Source of the DNA: Microcoleaceae cyanobacterium MO_207.B10
GTDB taxonomy: Bacteria > Cyanobacteriota > Cyanobacteriia > Cyanobacteriales > Microcoleaceae
DNA length: 37,196 nucleotides
Assembly (NCBI GenBank): GCA_030064835.1
Contig: JASJEE010000060.1
Coordinates: forward strand, 1 to 37,196
Direction of reading: 5' to 3'
The notes beneath the pieces were generated by a model, which was given only the letters and a program-made list of their open reading frames with translations, was not told the origin of the DNA and searched no databases. Shown in pieces: positions 1-9,351 of this stretch (the first letter of the stretch is position 1; each line of letters opens with the position of its first letter). The translations under genes were made by a program, and so were the position numbers.

Positions 1-2
1 TC

Positions 3-194
3 ATACCAAATTGATAAATGTTGGCTACAAATATTATCAATCTTGGGTGTGGGGTTTGGGGTGTTGGGTGTGGTGAAATAATCGGGAAAATCAAGAAAAC
101 GGCTGGTTATCAAAGGGATAAAGTGGAAAAAATTTATTAATTAGTTAATAGTTGCAGTTGGCTCAAGCATCACATTCTTTTTTTTAATTGGTAT
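3..194 (+). repeat. MITE-like family A, copy 1
   Basis: This is a ~190-bp non-coding element. It begins ATACCAAATTGATAA and ends with AATTGGTAT, so its ends are short inverted repeats. Two further copies lie at 3081-3270 (same orientation) and 35953-36144 (inverted). All share GGCTACAAATATTATCAATC near the left end, a G-rich tract, and a CATTC-T-run near the right end. The G-rich tract at 45-68 has four GGG runs. No coding capacity is seen. Confidence 0.8.
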
Positions 195-239
195 AAAATT
201 CTAGATTTGGTAAACAGCTAGAAAACATAACATAGACAA

Positions 240-278
240 AAAAAATCTAGGTTAGGTTCAGGAATTAAACCTAACCTA
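240..278 (-). terminator. Rho-independent terminator of msrA
   Basis: A perfect 11-bp stem (TAGGTTAGGTT / AACCTAACCTA, 248-278) has a 9-nt loop. On the minus strand it is followed by a run of seven T about three bases later. It lies about 55 bp beyond the msrA stop codon, in the right orientation for that gene. Confidence 0.85.
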
Positions 279-333
279 ACTACTATTTCAGCTCAACTTT
301 ATTTGATAGTTATGATCAAACTGAAAATCTTCC

Positions 334-867
334 TCAAGCAGATACTTTATCTGGGAAATATTTCTTGAGCTTTTTCAACTTTGGCGGAATTGAGAATACA
401 CAATAAGGCTGATTAGGATTCTTATTAAAGTAGTTTTGATGGTATTCCTCAGCTCTATAATATTCCTTGAGGTCCGTCACTTCAGTTACTATCTGGCGAT
501 TAAATGTGCCATTATTATCCAAGGTTGAAATTACTTCTTGAGCAATATCTTTTTGTGCTTGGGAATGACACATAATAGTTGAACGATATTGTGTACCAAC
601 ATCATTTCCCTGTCTATTTAGTGTTGTGGGGTCGTGAGTCACAAAAAATATCTCTAAGATTTCACGCAGGGATATTTTATCGGTGTCAAAAGTGACTTTG
701 ACTACCTCTGCATGGCCAGTTTTTTCAGAACATACAGATCTATAGTCAGGATTTTTTGTATGACCTCCAGCGTAACCAGATTCTACTTCTTTCACCCCTA
801 CGACAGAGAGAAAGACAGATTCGACGCACCAGAAACATCCGCCACCTAATACAATTGTATCTAACAT
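334..867 (-). CDS. msrA: Peptide-methionine (S)-S-oxide reductase MsrA
   Basis: This enzyme reduces methionine-S-sulfoxide in oxidised proteins and free methionine in the cytosol, with thioredoxin regenerating it. The catalytic GCFWC signature is at residues 10-14 (GGGCFWCVES). It is followed by the family blocks SGYAGG, TGHAEVV, THDPTT and GTQYRS. A C-terminal Cys in the HQNYFNKNPNQPYC segment is a candidate resolving cysteine. At 177 residues it has normal length for a single-domain MsrA. The start is an ATG preceded by GGAGG, and a terminator follows directly, so it is probably monocistronic. The identification is from motif recognition and is secure. Confidence 0.96.
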   Translation of the reverse strand: MLDTIVLGGGCFWCVESVFLSVVGVKEVESGYAGGHTKNPDYRSVCSEKTGHAEVVKVTFDTDKISLREILEIFFVTHDPTTLNRQGNDVGTQYRSTIMCHSQAQKDIAQEVISTLDNNGTFNRQIVTEVTDLKEYYRAEEYHQNYFNKNPNQPYCVFSIPPKLKKLKKYFPDKVSA

Positions 868-1258
868 TGGTTTTTCGCCTCCAAATTTTGGCTGTAATTT
901 CTATTGAATATATATTTTAAACTGATTCGGCAGTAATAGGAGAGAGCAATAAAACAGAAGAGGTAATTAGGGTTTACTGAAAAAAAACAGAGGGTGGGAA
1001 GCATAGGGAGGGTGGGGAGACAGATTCAGCAATTAACAATTAATAATGACCCCTTATTAAAATAAGGAGATTGACTCAAAGGAAAATTTTGAATTTTTAC
1101 CCCTGAAAAAGGGAGGCTAATCAAGCTGAATTGTTGAATTAATAATTATTCACTATTAATTATTAATTATTCACTAAAGTAGGAGAAATAATTTTCCCTT
1201 GATATTCCTTTACTGGATGATTAATTATTAATTCCTAAATACACCTAAAAGCCTAGCA
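868..1258. other. Intergenic, AT-rich simple repeats
   Basis: No gene is seen. The stretch holds a G-rich patch (990-1020), a small CCTTAT/ATAAGG hairpin near 1050-1067, a GGGAGGC-type dispersed repeat near 1100, and imperfect tandem copies of ATTAATAATTATTCACT (1135-1175). Confidence 0.6.
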
Positions 1259-2998
1259 CTAAAACCCAATATCATCCTTAGCCGCTTGAGCTGCTTCAAA
1301 TAAATCTTCATCAGAAACATATCGCCAGTCAATATCCCCAATTTCCTGATAAAAAGTCTGGTCATAAGCACGAGTTTGAATTACTACTGGCATCGGTACA
1401 GCATGACCTAAAACTAAAGCTTGCTGTTTAGAATCCAATTTTGCCAACACTGAGCGCAAAGCATTACCCCCAGAAACTCCAGTAAAAATAGAATCAATAT
1501 CCTTATCATCATTTAACAGAGCGGTCATTCGTGTACCAATTTGAGACATAACTTCTGTATCTATCCCTGACGGACGTTGGTCTACCACCAACAAAGTTAC
1601 AAAATACTTCCGCATCTCCCTAGCGATCGTACCAAAAATAGTTGAACGCACTACAGCGGGGTCGAGAAAACGGTGCGCTTCTTCAATAGTTATCACTAAT
1701 GGTTGAGGGCGATCGCTAGGATTCTTTGAGCTTAAAAATTTATCTGCTTTCCGGACATAACTATTATGAATTCGGCGAGTAATCATATTAGCAGCTAACA
1801 TATAAGAAAGCATATTTGACTGGGAACCAAATTCAATAATAACGTGCCTACCCGCATCTAAAGATTCCAAAATCTCATCAATATAATTATGAGTATTTTT
1901 TGTCTGCATATATTTCAAATTATCTAATCGTAACAATTTTCTTTGCAACGACATAATTGAACCTTTGTGACCTCTTTTTTCATCACAAAATATTTGAATA
2001 TCTTCATTAGTCATGGATAATAATTGAGTAATCCAAGACTTACCAAATTCGCTGCGGAGAATATTTGCACTATCAATTGCTGCCTCAGATAAATTTAACT
2101 CCCGTTGCACCAAGCCAATATCTTCAACCTCAATTTGGTTATAACTTAAATATAGTTCTCGTGCATCTCGGACACCTCTGCGTTGAGTCGATTCTGGGTC
2201 AAGAGTCCAAAGTTCTACTCGGTCAGGAAATAATTGTCTTAAACCTTTAACAGTATTAATTTGTTTTCCTTCTGCCATTGCTTCCCAACCATATTCAGAG
2301 TGCATATCAAATATTAAATTGACTGCAGCATCTTTACGAATAATCCCAGATAAAAGTAGGCGAGTTAGAAAAGATTTACCTGTGCCAGATTTACCAAAAA
2401 TTCCATTACTTCGTTCTACAAGTCTATCTAAATCTAAACAAACAGGTACATCCATATCAATAGGTTTACCTACTGCGAAATTCCGTCGAGTCTGGTCGTC
2501 TTCTCTACCAAAAACCAGACTAAAATCTCGCTCGCTCGCTTCAAAAACTTGGGAAAAATGAGTAGGAATAGTTTTTACAGGCATTAACTGAATTTCAGCA
2601 CTAGTCTGAACTTGAAAAGAGGCTAAATTGTCGATAGTTTTTGATTGTTTTTGCTTGCCATTATTTTGATTTTGATTAAAATAAACTTCTGATTTTTCTG
2701 GGGAAGTAATTAACATTAACATCGGTGCAAGTTCAAGAGTTCCGTAGGTGCTACCTCCAGCTAATACAGATTGCAAAAAATCATCTGTGGGTAGGGGTGG
2801 ATTCATCATTATTCGTTGGCTGGATGTTCCTAAAACCACATCAGTTAACATACAAAAAAAGTGGGCGCGTACCCCTTGCACGACTAAGAATTTGCCAACT
2901 CGCATATCTTCTACTAGTACATCTGGATGTAGTCGTACTTCTAATCCTTGACTGAGTGAACCTTGAATTACTGAGCCTAATGGTTGCTCGAAATCCAT
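1259..2998 (-). CDS. HerA/VirB4-like P-loop ATPase (DUF87 family)
   Basis: This is a hexameric-type translocase/helicase ATPase of the HerA-FtsK superfamily. In archaea and some bacteria HerA works with a NurA nuclease in DNA end processing; no nurA is seen here, so the partner and role in this organism are unknown. An N-terminal beta-rich HAS-barrel-like region (residues ~5-80) leads to Walker A GKSGTGKS (~202-209), then LIFDMHSEYGW. Walker B is LVITIEEAHRFLDP, followed by VDQRPSGID and LLND, all typical of HerA. The ATG at 2998 is preferred over the upstream in-frame start at 3118. It has GAGG upstream and begins MDFEQPLGSV, whereas the extra 40 residues run through the family A repeat at 3081-3270. 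Length is 579 residues. Confidence 0.88.
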   Translation of the reverse strand: MDFEQPLGSVIQGSLSQGLEVRLHPDVLVEDMRVGKFLVVQGVRAHFFCMLTDVVLGTSSQRIMMNPPLPTDDFLQSVLAGGSTYGTLELAPMLMLITSPEKSEVYFNQNQNNGKQKQSKTIDNLASFQVQTSAEIQLMPVKTIPTHFSQVFEASERDFSLVFGREDDQTRRNFAVGKPIDMDVPVCLDLDRLVERSNGIFGKSGTGKSFLTRLLLSGIIRKDAAVNLIFDMHSEYGWEAMAEGKQINTVKGLRQLFPDRVELWTLDPESTQRRGVRDARELYLSYNQIEVEDIGLVQRELNLSEAAIDSANILRSEFGKSWITQLLSMTNEDIQIFCDEKRGHKGSIMSLQRKLLRLDNLKYMQTKNTHNYIDEILESLDAGRHVIIEFGSQSNMLSYMLAANMITRRIHNSYVRKADKFLSSKNPSDRPQPLVITIEEAHRFLDPAVVRSTIFGTIAREMRKYFVTLLVVDQRPSGIDTEVMSQIGTRMTALLNDDKDIDSIFTGVSGGNALRSVLAKLDSKQQALVLGHAVPMPVVIQTRAYDQTFYQEIGDIDWRYVSDEDLFEAAQAAKDDIGF

Positions 2999-3080
2999 AT
3001 CTATTACCTCAAATTTTGGGTTCAAGTTAGTATTATAAAGGTAAAAGTAAATGGTTGGGGATTGTCTAGAGATATTTATT

Positions 3081-3270
3081 ATACCAATTTGATAAATGTT
3101 GGCTACAAATATTATCAATCTTGGGTCTAGGGTATGCGGTTTTGGGTGTGGTGAAATAATAGGAAAAACTAAGAAAAAGGCTGGTTATAAAACGGATAAA
3201 GTGGAAAAATTTTATTAATTAGTTAATATTTGAAGTTTTCTCTAGCATAACATTCTTTTTTTATTGGTAT
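3081..3270 (+). repeat. MITE-like family A, copy 2
   Basis: This is a second copy of the 1-200 element in the same orientation. It has ATACCAATTTGATAAATG at the left, TTATTGGTAT at the right, and a shared interior including GATAAAGTGGAAAAA and TTATTAATTAGTTAATA. It sits immediately upstream of the HerA-like gene, within what would be its promoter region. The G-tract here is partly degraded compared with copy 1. Confidence 0.82.
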
Positions 3271-3890
3271 TATATAAGGTGGGAGCAAGGAAGACCGAAG
3301 TTGCGAAAAGAGGGAAAAATGGAAAAAAAGGGTAATATAAAGTGTCATTAATTAGATTTAATCAAAATTGTCTTCTTTCTCACTCAATAGTTCTTAAATT
3401 TTTCCTTTATTACCTACTTCCTACTCCCTAAAAAATGTAATTTTGAGCATTTAAAGAGACACGATATAAATGATAAACACAGCTATCTAATATTAGATAT
3501 TTTCCTATGAAATTATCGATATTCCTGTACCTAATTTGCAGCGTAGTCAAGGGAATATTTTCAGAATCTTTAAGAGTTTGTGGTTCTTGACAATATTAAG
3601 AGTAATAGTATTATTATTGTGAGATTTTGTGATTAATTATCACGGTGGTGGCAAGTCAGTTAATACGCATTTTTAATGCGTATTAGCAAGTCAGAAGGTG
3701 CGAAGTTAGTAAGGGTGCTTCGCTAACCACCCCTACAGAAGTAATAAGGTTTTTCCCTGGAATTAGCCACACAACAATAAGTCGTTAAAATGCACAACAG
3801 CTTACAGAGAAAGTGGCGGTGGATAATATGATCAGTAGACATCTCCAATCATAAAAAATCAAATCAATTATCATATAGAAAACATCTATT
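3271..3890. other. Intergenic with hairpin and dispersed repeat pieces
   Basis: No supported gene. A perfect 11-bp hairpin with a 3-nt loop (TAATACGCATT / AATGCGTATTA) lies at 3661-3685. It is followed by a GTGCGAAGTTAGTAAGGGTGC block with CTTCGCTAACCACCCC, which looks like a palindromic dispersed repeat. A 27-codon ATG frame at 3507 has no visible merit. Confidence 0.5.
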
Positions 3891-4034
3891 ATATCATGTC
3901 CGGATAAGAGCGTGATGAAAAAACTTATCCTCTTGCTTCGGCGAGTAAATCTTTCTATTTTCCCTACTCCCCTACTCCCCTACTCCCCCGCTCCCTTACT
4001 ATCTTAATCATAAGTATTCAACCGGACATGATAT
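3891..4034. repeat. MITE-like family D (ATATCATGTCCGG ends)
   Basis: A 144-bp element is bounded by a perfect 13-bp inverted repeat, ATATCATGTCCGG at 3891-3903 and CCGGACATGATAT at 4022-4034. The interior carries a C-rich tract (3962-3995) with five runs of at least three C at 7-8-nt spacing, a G-quadruplex motif on the minus strand. There is no ORF. A related but different end sequence recurs around 25.85-26.93 kb. Confidence 0.75.
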
Positions 4035-4204
4035 TACTCATCAAATAAATACCCTACCAGAATTACCTAATAAATTACCAGAAAATATTAATTTACCAGA
4101 TGGAAAAGTGGTATTACTCAAACCATCTAATCATTAAGGTTTTTAGCTCAAATTAACTATTATAAAAATTGTCACAATCAATTGAGGATTGCTATATAAA
4201 TAAA
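4035..4204 (+). other. Possible decayed reading frame after the family D element
   Basis: From 4035 to a TAA at 4135-4137 a plus-strand frame reads like a protein tail (…LPELPNKLPENINLPDG…). It is proline/asparagine rich and has no start of its own. It could be the 3' end of a gene cut by the element, but I could not find the 5' part. Recorded as a weak possibility only. Confidence 0.2.
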
Positions 4205-4238
4205 TAAGCAACCAAAAGAAATTACTCTTGGTTACTTA
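4205..4238 (-). terminator. Likely terminator of metK
   Basis: A stem TAAGCAACCAA / TTGGTTACTTA (one mismatch) with a ~12-nt loop lies about 90 bp beyond the metK stop. In the minus orientation it is followed by ATTTATTTAT, a weak U tract. Confidence 0.5.
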
Positions 4239-4329
4239 GCCTAAATATATATGAATCAAAATCAGTCAAAAATAATCATTTCGACTTAATAGAATATCTT
4301 AGTTAATTAATACTCTATTTACTTTTGAC

Positions 4330-5592
4330 TTATGCAATAGAGCTTGCTAATTGTGGACTAAATGCTTCCTTGAGTAAATCTACCTTATCTGTTTGTTCCC
4401 AAGGTAAATCTAGATCGGTACGACCCAAATGACCATAAGCAGCAACATCTTGATAAAAACAACCACCTCGTTCTGCAGGTAAATTTTGGAGATTAAATCT
4501 TTGAATAATTCCTGCTGGACGAAGTTCAAAATTTTGTTTAACTACTTCAAGTAACTTTTCTTCATCTACTTTAGCAGTGCCAAAAGTTTCAATCATCATG
4601 CTTACAGGTCTTGCGACACCAATAGCATAACTAATTTGAACCTCACATTTTTCCGCTAAATCTGCTGCTACTATATTTTTAGCGATATAGCGACAAGCAT
4701 AAGCTGCTGAACGGTCTACCTTAGTAGGGTCTTTGCCAGAAAAAGCCCCACCTCCATGACGGGAATATCCACCATAGGTATCGATAATAATTTTACGCCC
4801 TGTAAGTCCCGAATCTCCTTGAGGACCACCTATAACAAATTTACCAGTGGGGTTGACAAGAAAACGAGTTTGTGAATCAGGCTGAATATCTATATCTGCA
4901 AATATGGGTTGGACAACATATTCCCACAGGTCTTCTTTAATCTTCTGTTGAATTGCTGCTAACTCTGTAAGTTCCCCAATAGTCTCAGTATGTTGGGTGG
5001 AAACTAGAATCGTATCAATCCCTACAGGGCGACCATCTTCGTATATAATCGTGACTTGAGTTTTGCCATCTGGCCGTAAATATGGGAGTTGGCCACTTTT
5101 TCTAACAGCAGCTAATTCGCGGCTGACTCTATGAGCTAAACTAATTGGTAAAGGCATAAATTCGGGAGTTTCATTACAGGCAAAACCAAACATCAGCCCT
5201 TGGTCTCCTGCACCCACTGCATCTAGTTCTTCTTCGCTTAGTTGTTCACGAGTTTCTTGAGCTTTGTCTACTCCTTGAGCAATATCTGATGATTGCTCAT
5301 CGAGAGCTACTAAAACTGAGCAACTATTAGCAGAAAAGCCATTTTCCGCGTTGACATAACCAATCTCAGCAATTTTTTTTCTAGCTAGTTCTATATAATT
5401 TACCTGAGCTTTGCTGGTAATTTCACCTGTAATTAGAACTAAACCTGTGTTAACTACTACTTCAGCAGCTACACGACTTTGAGGATCTTGGGTCAGTAGG
5501 GCGTCTAGAATTGTATCAGAGATTTGATCGCAGATCTTATCTGGATGTCCTTCGGTAACGGACTCGGAGGTGAATAGGTAACGACGAGACAA
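4330..5592 (-). CDS. metK: S-adenosylmethionine synthetase
   Basis: It makes S-adenosylmethionine from methionine and ATP, with release of phosphate and pyrophosphate, in the cytosol, usually as a tetramer. The three-repeat MetK fold is recognisable. The ATP site [14 protein letters not shown] is near residues 13-26, the [10 protein letters not shown] signature is in the first third, and [19 protein letters not shown] is the phosphate loop. At 420 residues it matches cyanobacterial MetK. The start codon is TTG (CAA at 5590-5592 on the plus strand), strongly supported by AGGAGG seven bases upstream and by [12 protein letters not shown] being the expected N-terminus. No SAM riboswitch was recognised in the AT-rich leader. 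Confidence 0.97.
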   Translation of the reverse strand: MSRRYLFTSESVTEGHPDKICDQISDTILDALLTQDPQSRVAAEVVVNTGLVLITGEITSKAQVNYIELARKKIAEIGYVNAENGFSANSCSVLVALDEQSSDIAQGVDKAQETREQLSEEELDAVGAGDQGLMFGFACNETPEFMPLPISLAHRVSRELAAVRKSGQLPYLRPDGKTQVTIIYEDGRPVGIDTILVSTQHTETIGELTELAAIQQKIKEDLWEYVVQPIFADIDIQPDSQTRFLVNPTGKFVIGGPQGDSGLTGRKIIIDTYGGYSRHGGGAFSGKDPTKVDRSAAYACRYIAKNIVAADLAEKCEVQISYAIGVARPVSMMIETFGTAKVDEEKLLEVVKQNFELRPAGIIQRFNLQNLPAERGGCFYQDVAAYGHLGRTDLDLPWEQTDKVDLLKEAFSPQLASSIA

Positions 5593-5944
5593 TAGTAGCT
5601 CCTCCTATTAGTGTTTAAAAGAATTAGAAAATCGATTATTTGAGCTTAGGTAATCAGTTTATACAGAATAACTACTTTCTACTATTTTGGAAACCGGAAT
5701 TTAATTACGTTGATTTTAGTCTATACGATTTTTTTCCAGTCAATTATTTTAACCCAAAGTAGAAAAAGTATAATTATTTTGACAATTCCTAAACTAATAT
5801 CTTATTTTACTATAACAAAGTTTGTATTCACATACTTAGTATAGTCTCAAATATTAATCTTAATGATTGAAATAATTCTTAGAAAAATATAATAATTAAT
5901 AATATTTACATCACATTACTAATTCCCAATTTATTACTATTAAC

Positions 5945-6083
5945 TATAGCAATCCTCCGCATATTCGTGGCAAAAATTTTACTGCTTTTTCGGGAACAGG
6001 GAACAGGGAAAAAAGAACAGCTAGGAGTTTCAACTTTTTTATTTACTTTTTAATTTGTCATAACCTATGCGCAGATTGCTATA
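5945..6083 (+). repeat. MITE-like family B, copy 1
   Basis: This 139-bp element has TATAGCAATC at the left and GATTGCTATA at the right, flanked by TTAAC on both sides, a candidate 5-bp target duplication. Copy 2 lies inverted at 26004-26141. The two share TTCGTGGCAAAAAT, ACTGCTTTTTCGGGAA and GAGTTTCAACTTTTTTATTT. The interior holds GGGAACA-type heptamers. The rest of the 5593-6201 gap is AT-rich with no gene seen. Confidence 0.85.
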
Positions 6084-6201
6084 TTAACTATTAACTGATA
6101 ACTGAAATGAATCCTTGTCAAATTATTTTGAACATTTTTTTGATACTAAAAAAAATATTTCATCAAATTATCTTCTTGATATTTTTAAGAGTAATGAAAA
6201 T

Positions 6202-6942
6202 TTAGGTAGAAAATACTTGGATATCTTCTAAATTAGCGATCGCTACATCTGCCTCTACTAGATAATTAACCTCTGGTTGGCCCCAGCAAATGCCAATAGC
6301 TCCTGCTGCTCCTGCTTGTTTCGCCATTTCAATATCTGTCGGAGCATCTCCAACCATCAGAGTATTTGCTGATGCTACTCCAAGTTTCTCACAAGCTTGT
6401 AAGAATAGCTGCGGATCTGGTTTACCTAGATTGCTATCGACACCCATTTCTAGTTGAATATAATCACTAAGTTGATAATATTTCACAAAATCTTGTACTG
6501 AGGCGGTAGAATCTGCTGATAATATTCCGATTTTTATACCTGCTTCTGAGAGATACTTTACTACCTCTAGACTACCAATAAATAGAGCGGAAGGGGCAGA
6601 CTTTTGCAGCACCCGATCAGCTTCATCAAAAGTCTCCTTAGCTATAGCCAATGATTCGAGCCATCCACGACCTGTTTCAGCAATATACGCTGCTGCGGCA
6701 ATTTCATTTTCTCGTCTACTTCCCACTGCCATTAATCCAGTGGGACTCATGCTATTTCCATCAATCCCAAAGGCCATTAGCAAAGGTTCACCTATTCCAG
6801 GAATTTTGGCATCAATGAGCCGAGAGCGCTTTTGGCCTAAAGTTCGGCAGAATTCTTGAGAGTCTTCCAATGTACCATCTTTATCGAAAATTATTGCTTG
6901 AATATCCGAGAAGGTAACACCTCGGCAGTGAATAGTTACCAT
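6202..6942 (-). CDS. HAD-superfamily hydrolase (phosphoglycolate phosphatase/beta-PGM-like)
   Basis: This is a cytosolic small-molecule phosphatase of the haloacid dehalogenase superfamily, subfamily with an alpha-helical cap. Motif I is FDKDGTLED, with nucleophile D20 and acid D22. Motif II is the Ser in GILSADST, motif III is the Lys in GKPDPQLF, and motif IV is MVGDAPTDIEMA. All catalytic positions are intact, and the 246-residue length is normal. The substrate cannot be told from sequence; the family includes phosphoglycolate and sugar-phosphate phosphatases. It lies upstream of nothing obviously related, and the ~135-bp gap to rpsA makes co-transcription possible but unproven. Confidence 0.88.
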   Translation of the reverse strand: MVTIHCRGVTFSDIQAIIFDKDGTLEDSQEFCRTLGQKRSRLIDAKIPGIGEPLLMAFGIDGNSMSPTGLMAVGSRRENEIAAAAYIAETGRGWLESLAIAKETFDEADRVLQKSAPSALFIGSLEVVKYLSEAGIKIGILSADSTASVQDFVKYYQLSDYIQLEMGVDSNLGKPDPQLFLQACEKLGVASANTLMVGDAPTDIEMAKQAGAAGAIGICWGQPEVNYLVEADVAIANLEDIQVFST

Positions 6943-7077
6943 TCTTTCAACTATTTTTTTGATTATTTATAATTTTTTTGTAGCAGGAATGAGGGAATAG
7001 CTGTAGTTGTTTTGATAGATTGATATCAATCTTACCTACTTATTGCTGACTCCCTATTTACCTGCTATTTTCAAGGT

Positions 7078-8340
7078 TTATTCCGAAGGAGTCTCCGATT
7101 TTTCTTCGTCTACTATTGTAGATGTTTCTCCAGTAGTTTCCTCTGCTACCTGAAATTCTACTACTGTTTCTGCTGCTACTGCTGTAGTAGTTTCTGTTTC
7201 CGGTGCTTCTGCTACTGCTGTGGTAGCTTCTGTTTCCGGTGTTTCTACTTCAGGTGTTTCTGCTACTGCTGTAGTAGTTTCTACTTCAGGTGTTTCCGCT
7301 ACTGCTGTGGTAGCTTCTGTTTCCGGCGTTTCCGCTACTGCTGCGGTAGTTTCTGTTTCCGGTGTTTCTGCTACTGTTGTAGTAGTTTCTGTTTCCGGTG
7401 TTTCTGCTACTGCTGTTTCTTCAGGAATAGTCTCTCCTCGTTGTGCGGCAATCATCTTTTCCCTAAACTTAGCCGCCATTTCTTCAGCTTTGTCATATAC
7501 CAGTTCTGGATTTTTCACCATTGCGCCTGGTTCTGGTTCTAACTGTTTAGTTGATAATGATATCCGACCCCGATCAGAATCTAGGTCAATTATCATTACC
7601 TTGAGTTCATCATTGACTTTCAGTACAGTGCTAGGAGTATCTATATGATCGTGGGAAATTTCTGATATGTGTAGTAAACCACTTACACCGCCAATATCAA
7701 TAAACGCACCGTAGGGCTTAATACCTCGAACTGTTCCAATTACTACTTCCCCTACTTCTAAGCGGTTCATCTTCCGCTCTACTAAAGCACGACGATGACT
7801 TAAAACTAGACGATTACGTTCTTCATCTACCTCTAGAAATTTTAGTGGTAATTCTTCGTTTAGTAAATCTTCTTTTGGTTTACGTGTACTAATATGTGAA
7901 CCAGGGATAAATCCTCGTAAACCTTCTATTCTGACTAAAGCACCACCACGGTTTGTGGCAAAGACTTGCGACCTTACTGTAGCATCTTCTGCTTGTAATT
8001 GTCGCACCCGTTCCCAAGCCCGCATATATTCTATGCGTCGAATAGATAAAGTCAGTTGCCCGTCTTCATTTTCATCTGTTAGAATAAAAAATTCTCTTGT
8101 TTCATCAGACTGTAGGACTTCTTCTGGGTTTTCTACCCGGTTGATTGACATTTCTTGGATGGGAATGTAAGCAGCAGTTTTTGCTCCAATGTCAATCAAT
8201 GCTCCCCTTGGTTCTATACTAAATACTGTGCCCGCTACAATATCACCGGGGCTAAAGTGATAGTCATATTTATCTAATAGGGCTGCAAAATCTTCGTGAG
8301 TAAAGCCAACTTCTTTGCCTGGTGTTTTCAAATTTATCAT
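7078..8340 (-). CDS. rpsA: 30S ribosomal protein S1 with expanded acidic repeat tail
   Basis: It binds mRNA on the small ribosomal subunit and helps translation initiation. Three S1 RNA-binding domains are visible. Domain 1 is around residues 30-100 (GDIVAGTVFSIEPRGALIDIG), domain 2 around 115-182, and domain 3 around 195-268 (GTVRGIKPYGAFIDIGGVSG). Three domains is the usual cyanobacterial and chloroplast number, against six in enterobacteria. After ~residue 305 the protein continues with ~110 residues of Glu/Thr/Ala/Val/Pro-rich tandem repeats (VAETPETETTTA type), an unusually long disordered acidic tail. The ATG at 8340 matches the family N-terminus (GFTHEDFAALLDKYDYHFSPGDI soon after), although the nearest AAGGAG lies about 24 bases upstream. 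Confidence 0.95.
   Translation of the reverse strand: MINLKTPGKEVGFTHEDFAALLDKYDYHFSPGDIVAGTVFSIEPRGALIDIGAKTAAYIPIQEMSINRVENPEEVLQSDETREFFILTDENEDGQLTLSIRRIEYMRAWERVRQLQAEDATVRSQVFATNRGGALVRIEGLRGFIPGSHISTRKPKEDLLNEELPLKFLEVDEERNRLVLSHRRALVERKMNRLEVGEVVIGTVRGIKPYGAFIDIGGVSGLLHISEISHDHIDTPSTVLKVNDELKVMIIDLDSDRGRISLSTKQLEPEPGAMVKNPELVYDKAEEMAAKFREKMIAAQRGETIPEETAVAETPETETTTTVAETPETETTAAVAETPETEATTAVAETPEVETTTAVAETPEVETPETEATTAVAEAPETETTTAVAAETVVEFQVAEETTGETSTIVDEEKSETPSE
7175..7430 (-). repeat. In-frame tandem repeat in rpsA tail
   Basis: About seven imperfect copies of a ~33-36-bp unit encode VAETPETETTTA-like peptides. Every unit keeps the reading frame, with variants PEVE, PETEA and APETE and one longer unit. 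Third-position differences between units (gct/gcc, gta/gtg) suggest slow divergence after expansion. Copy number is likely to vary between strains. Confidence 0.85.
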
Positions 8341-9351
8341 GCGTGTAGTTTCTTGGGATTTCTCTCCTTAATGTTTTTTATTTGTCTTGATAGTTTTAGA
8401 TATCTATACCCCAAAATAGGATATATTTAGGTTACTTTGGCCTTTTTCTTTGTCTCTTATGACTTTGAAAATTCGGCAATATTCCCCTTGACAAATACAA
8501 AAATTATGGTTTCATATAGTAACCAATTTTTTTGTATAATTTTATAAGCAATAAGTATGTTTTTTGCTTATCTTTTTTGGGGTGATTAGAGTTTTTTGGT
8601 TTAGATTAGGTTGCCACTTGTCTTGTTAATGACGGGACAGCTAGCTAGACCTTAATCGCTGTGACATATACCATCCTTACTAGTGGTCAGTCAGTAAGAA
8701 TGGGCAACGAGTGCCACTCCAAGACATTCCTGGGATGTTTCCTCAGCTTTTTTAAGTCCGGTGATGCCACACCCAGACTATTTTTTTGATTTTAGAACAT
8801 TCTGATGGTGCAATTCCCACAACGTTATCTGCCTTTAATCCCTGCTTTCCCATAAGGTACTACCTGGTTCTTCTGGGCAGTCAACTTTAAAATTGCTTGA
8901 TGGTTTATAATCGGAGATACTTTAGTTGCCTAAAAGCGAACTGAGAGTTAATACCAATTACAAATATTAAATCTTAACATATTTTAAAGTTAAAAATTTA
9001 CCATCACCATGATATTTGCCGTTTAATTCACGGTACTTTTAGGTTCAAAATTCAGTAAAATTAAAATATTACCGAGTTACGCTGAATATCTAAGAAATAA
9101 GAATCAAATAGAGTCCATAACTTTTTTCAGAACTCAGATAGGATGAATCTTGGGTAATTCAAATTCTGTAGATAATAAAATCCTCACTCCTAACTTACTA
9201 TTGTTATTCAAAATAATTTATTCTACCACAACTCTCAACAAGCATAACTATTTCACCCAAAACAATTCTTGGCCAATAAATATCAATAAATATTTTCTTT
9301 CTTGTCAAGTATTTAAGATTGGTTGATGGCCATAAGTTAGGATTTTTTAGT
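8341..9351. other. 1-kb gap between rpsA and nrdR holding a structured segment
   Basis: No intact gene is seen. Positions 8636-8925 are distinctly more GC-rich than the flanks and rich in hairpins. CCATCCTTACT pairs with AGTAAGAATGG (8671-8702, 10 of 11 pairs). GGCA/TGCC follows, then ACATTC/GGATGT around 8725-8740, and GGTG/CACC near 8760. It could be a non-coding RNA, part of the rpsA leader (minus strand), or the decayed end of a mobile element. Short open stretches on the minus strand (one contains GLKADNVVGIAPSE) are interrupted by stops. The remainder is AT-rich, with a TAATACCAATTA family-A-like end near 8950. Confidence 0.4.

Noticed and set aside
5593-5760. Possible SAM riboswitch in the metK leader
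   Set aside because: The leader is AT-rich and I could not find the conserved SAM-aptamer helices or core.
7220-7648. 142-codon plus-strand ORF rich in Ser/Val
   Set aside because: Shadow of the rpsA tail repeats read on the opposite strand.
8636-8925. tmRNA, RNase P RNA or 6S RNA
   Set aside because: None of the conserved sequence blocks of these RNAs was recognised, so only an unnamed structured segment is reported.
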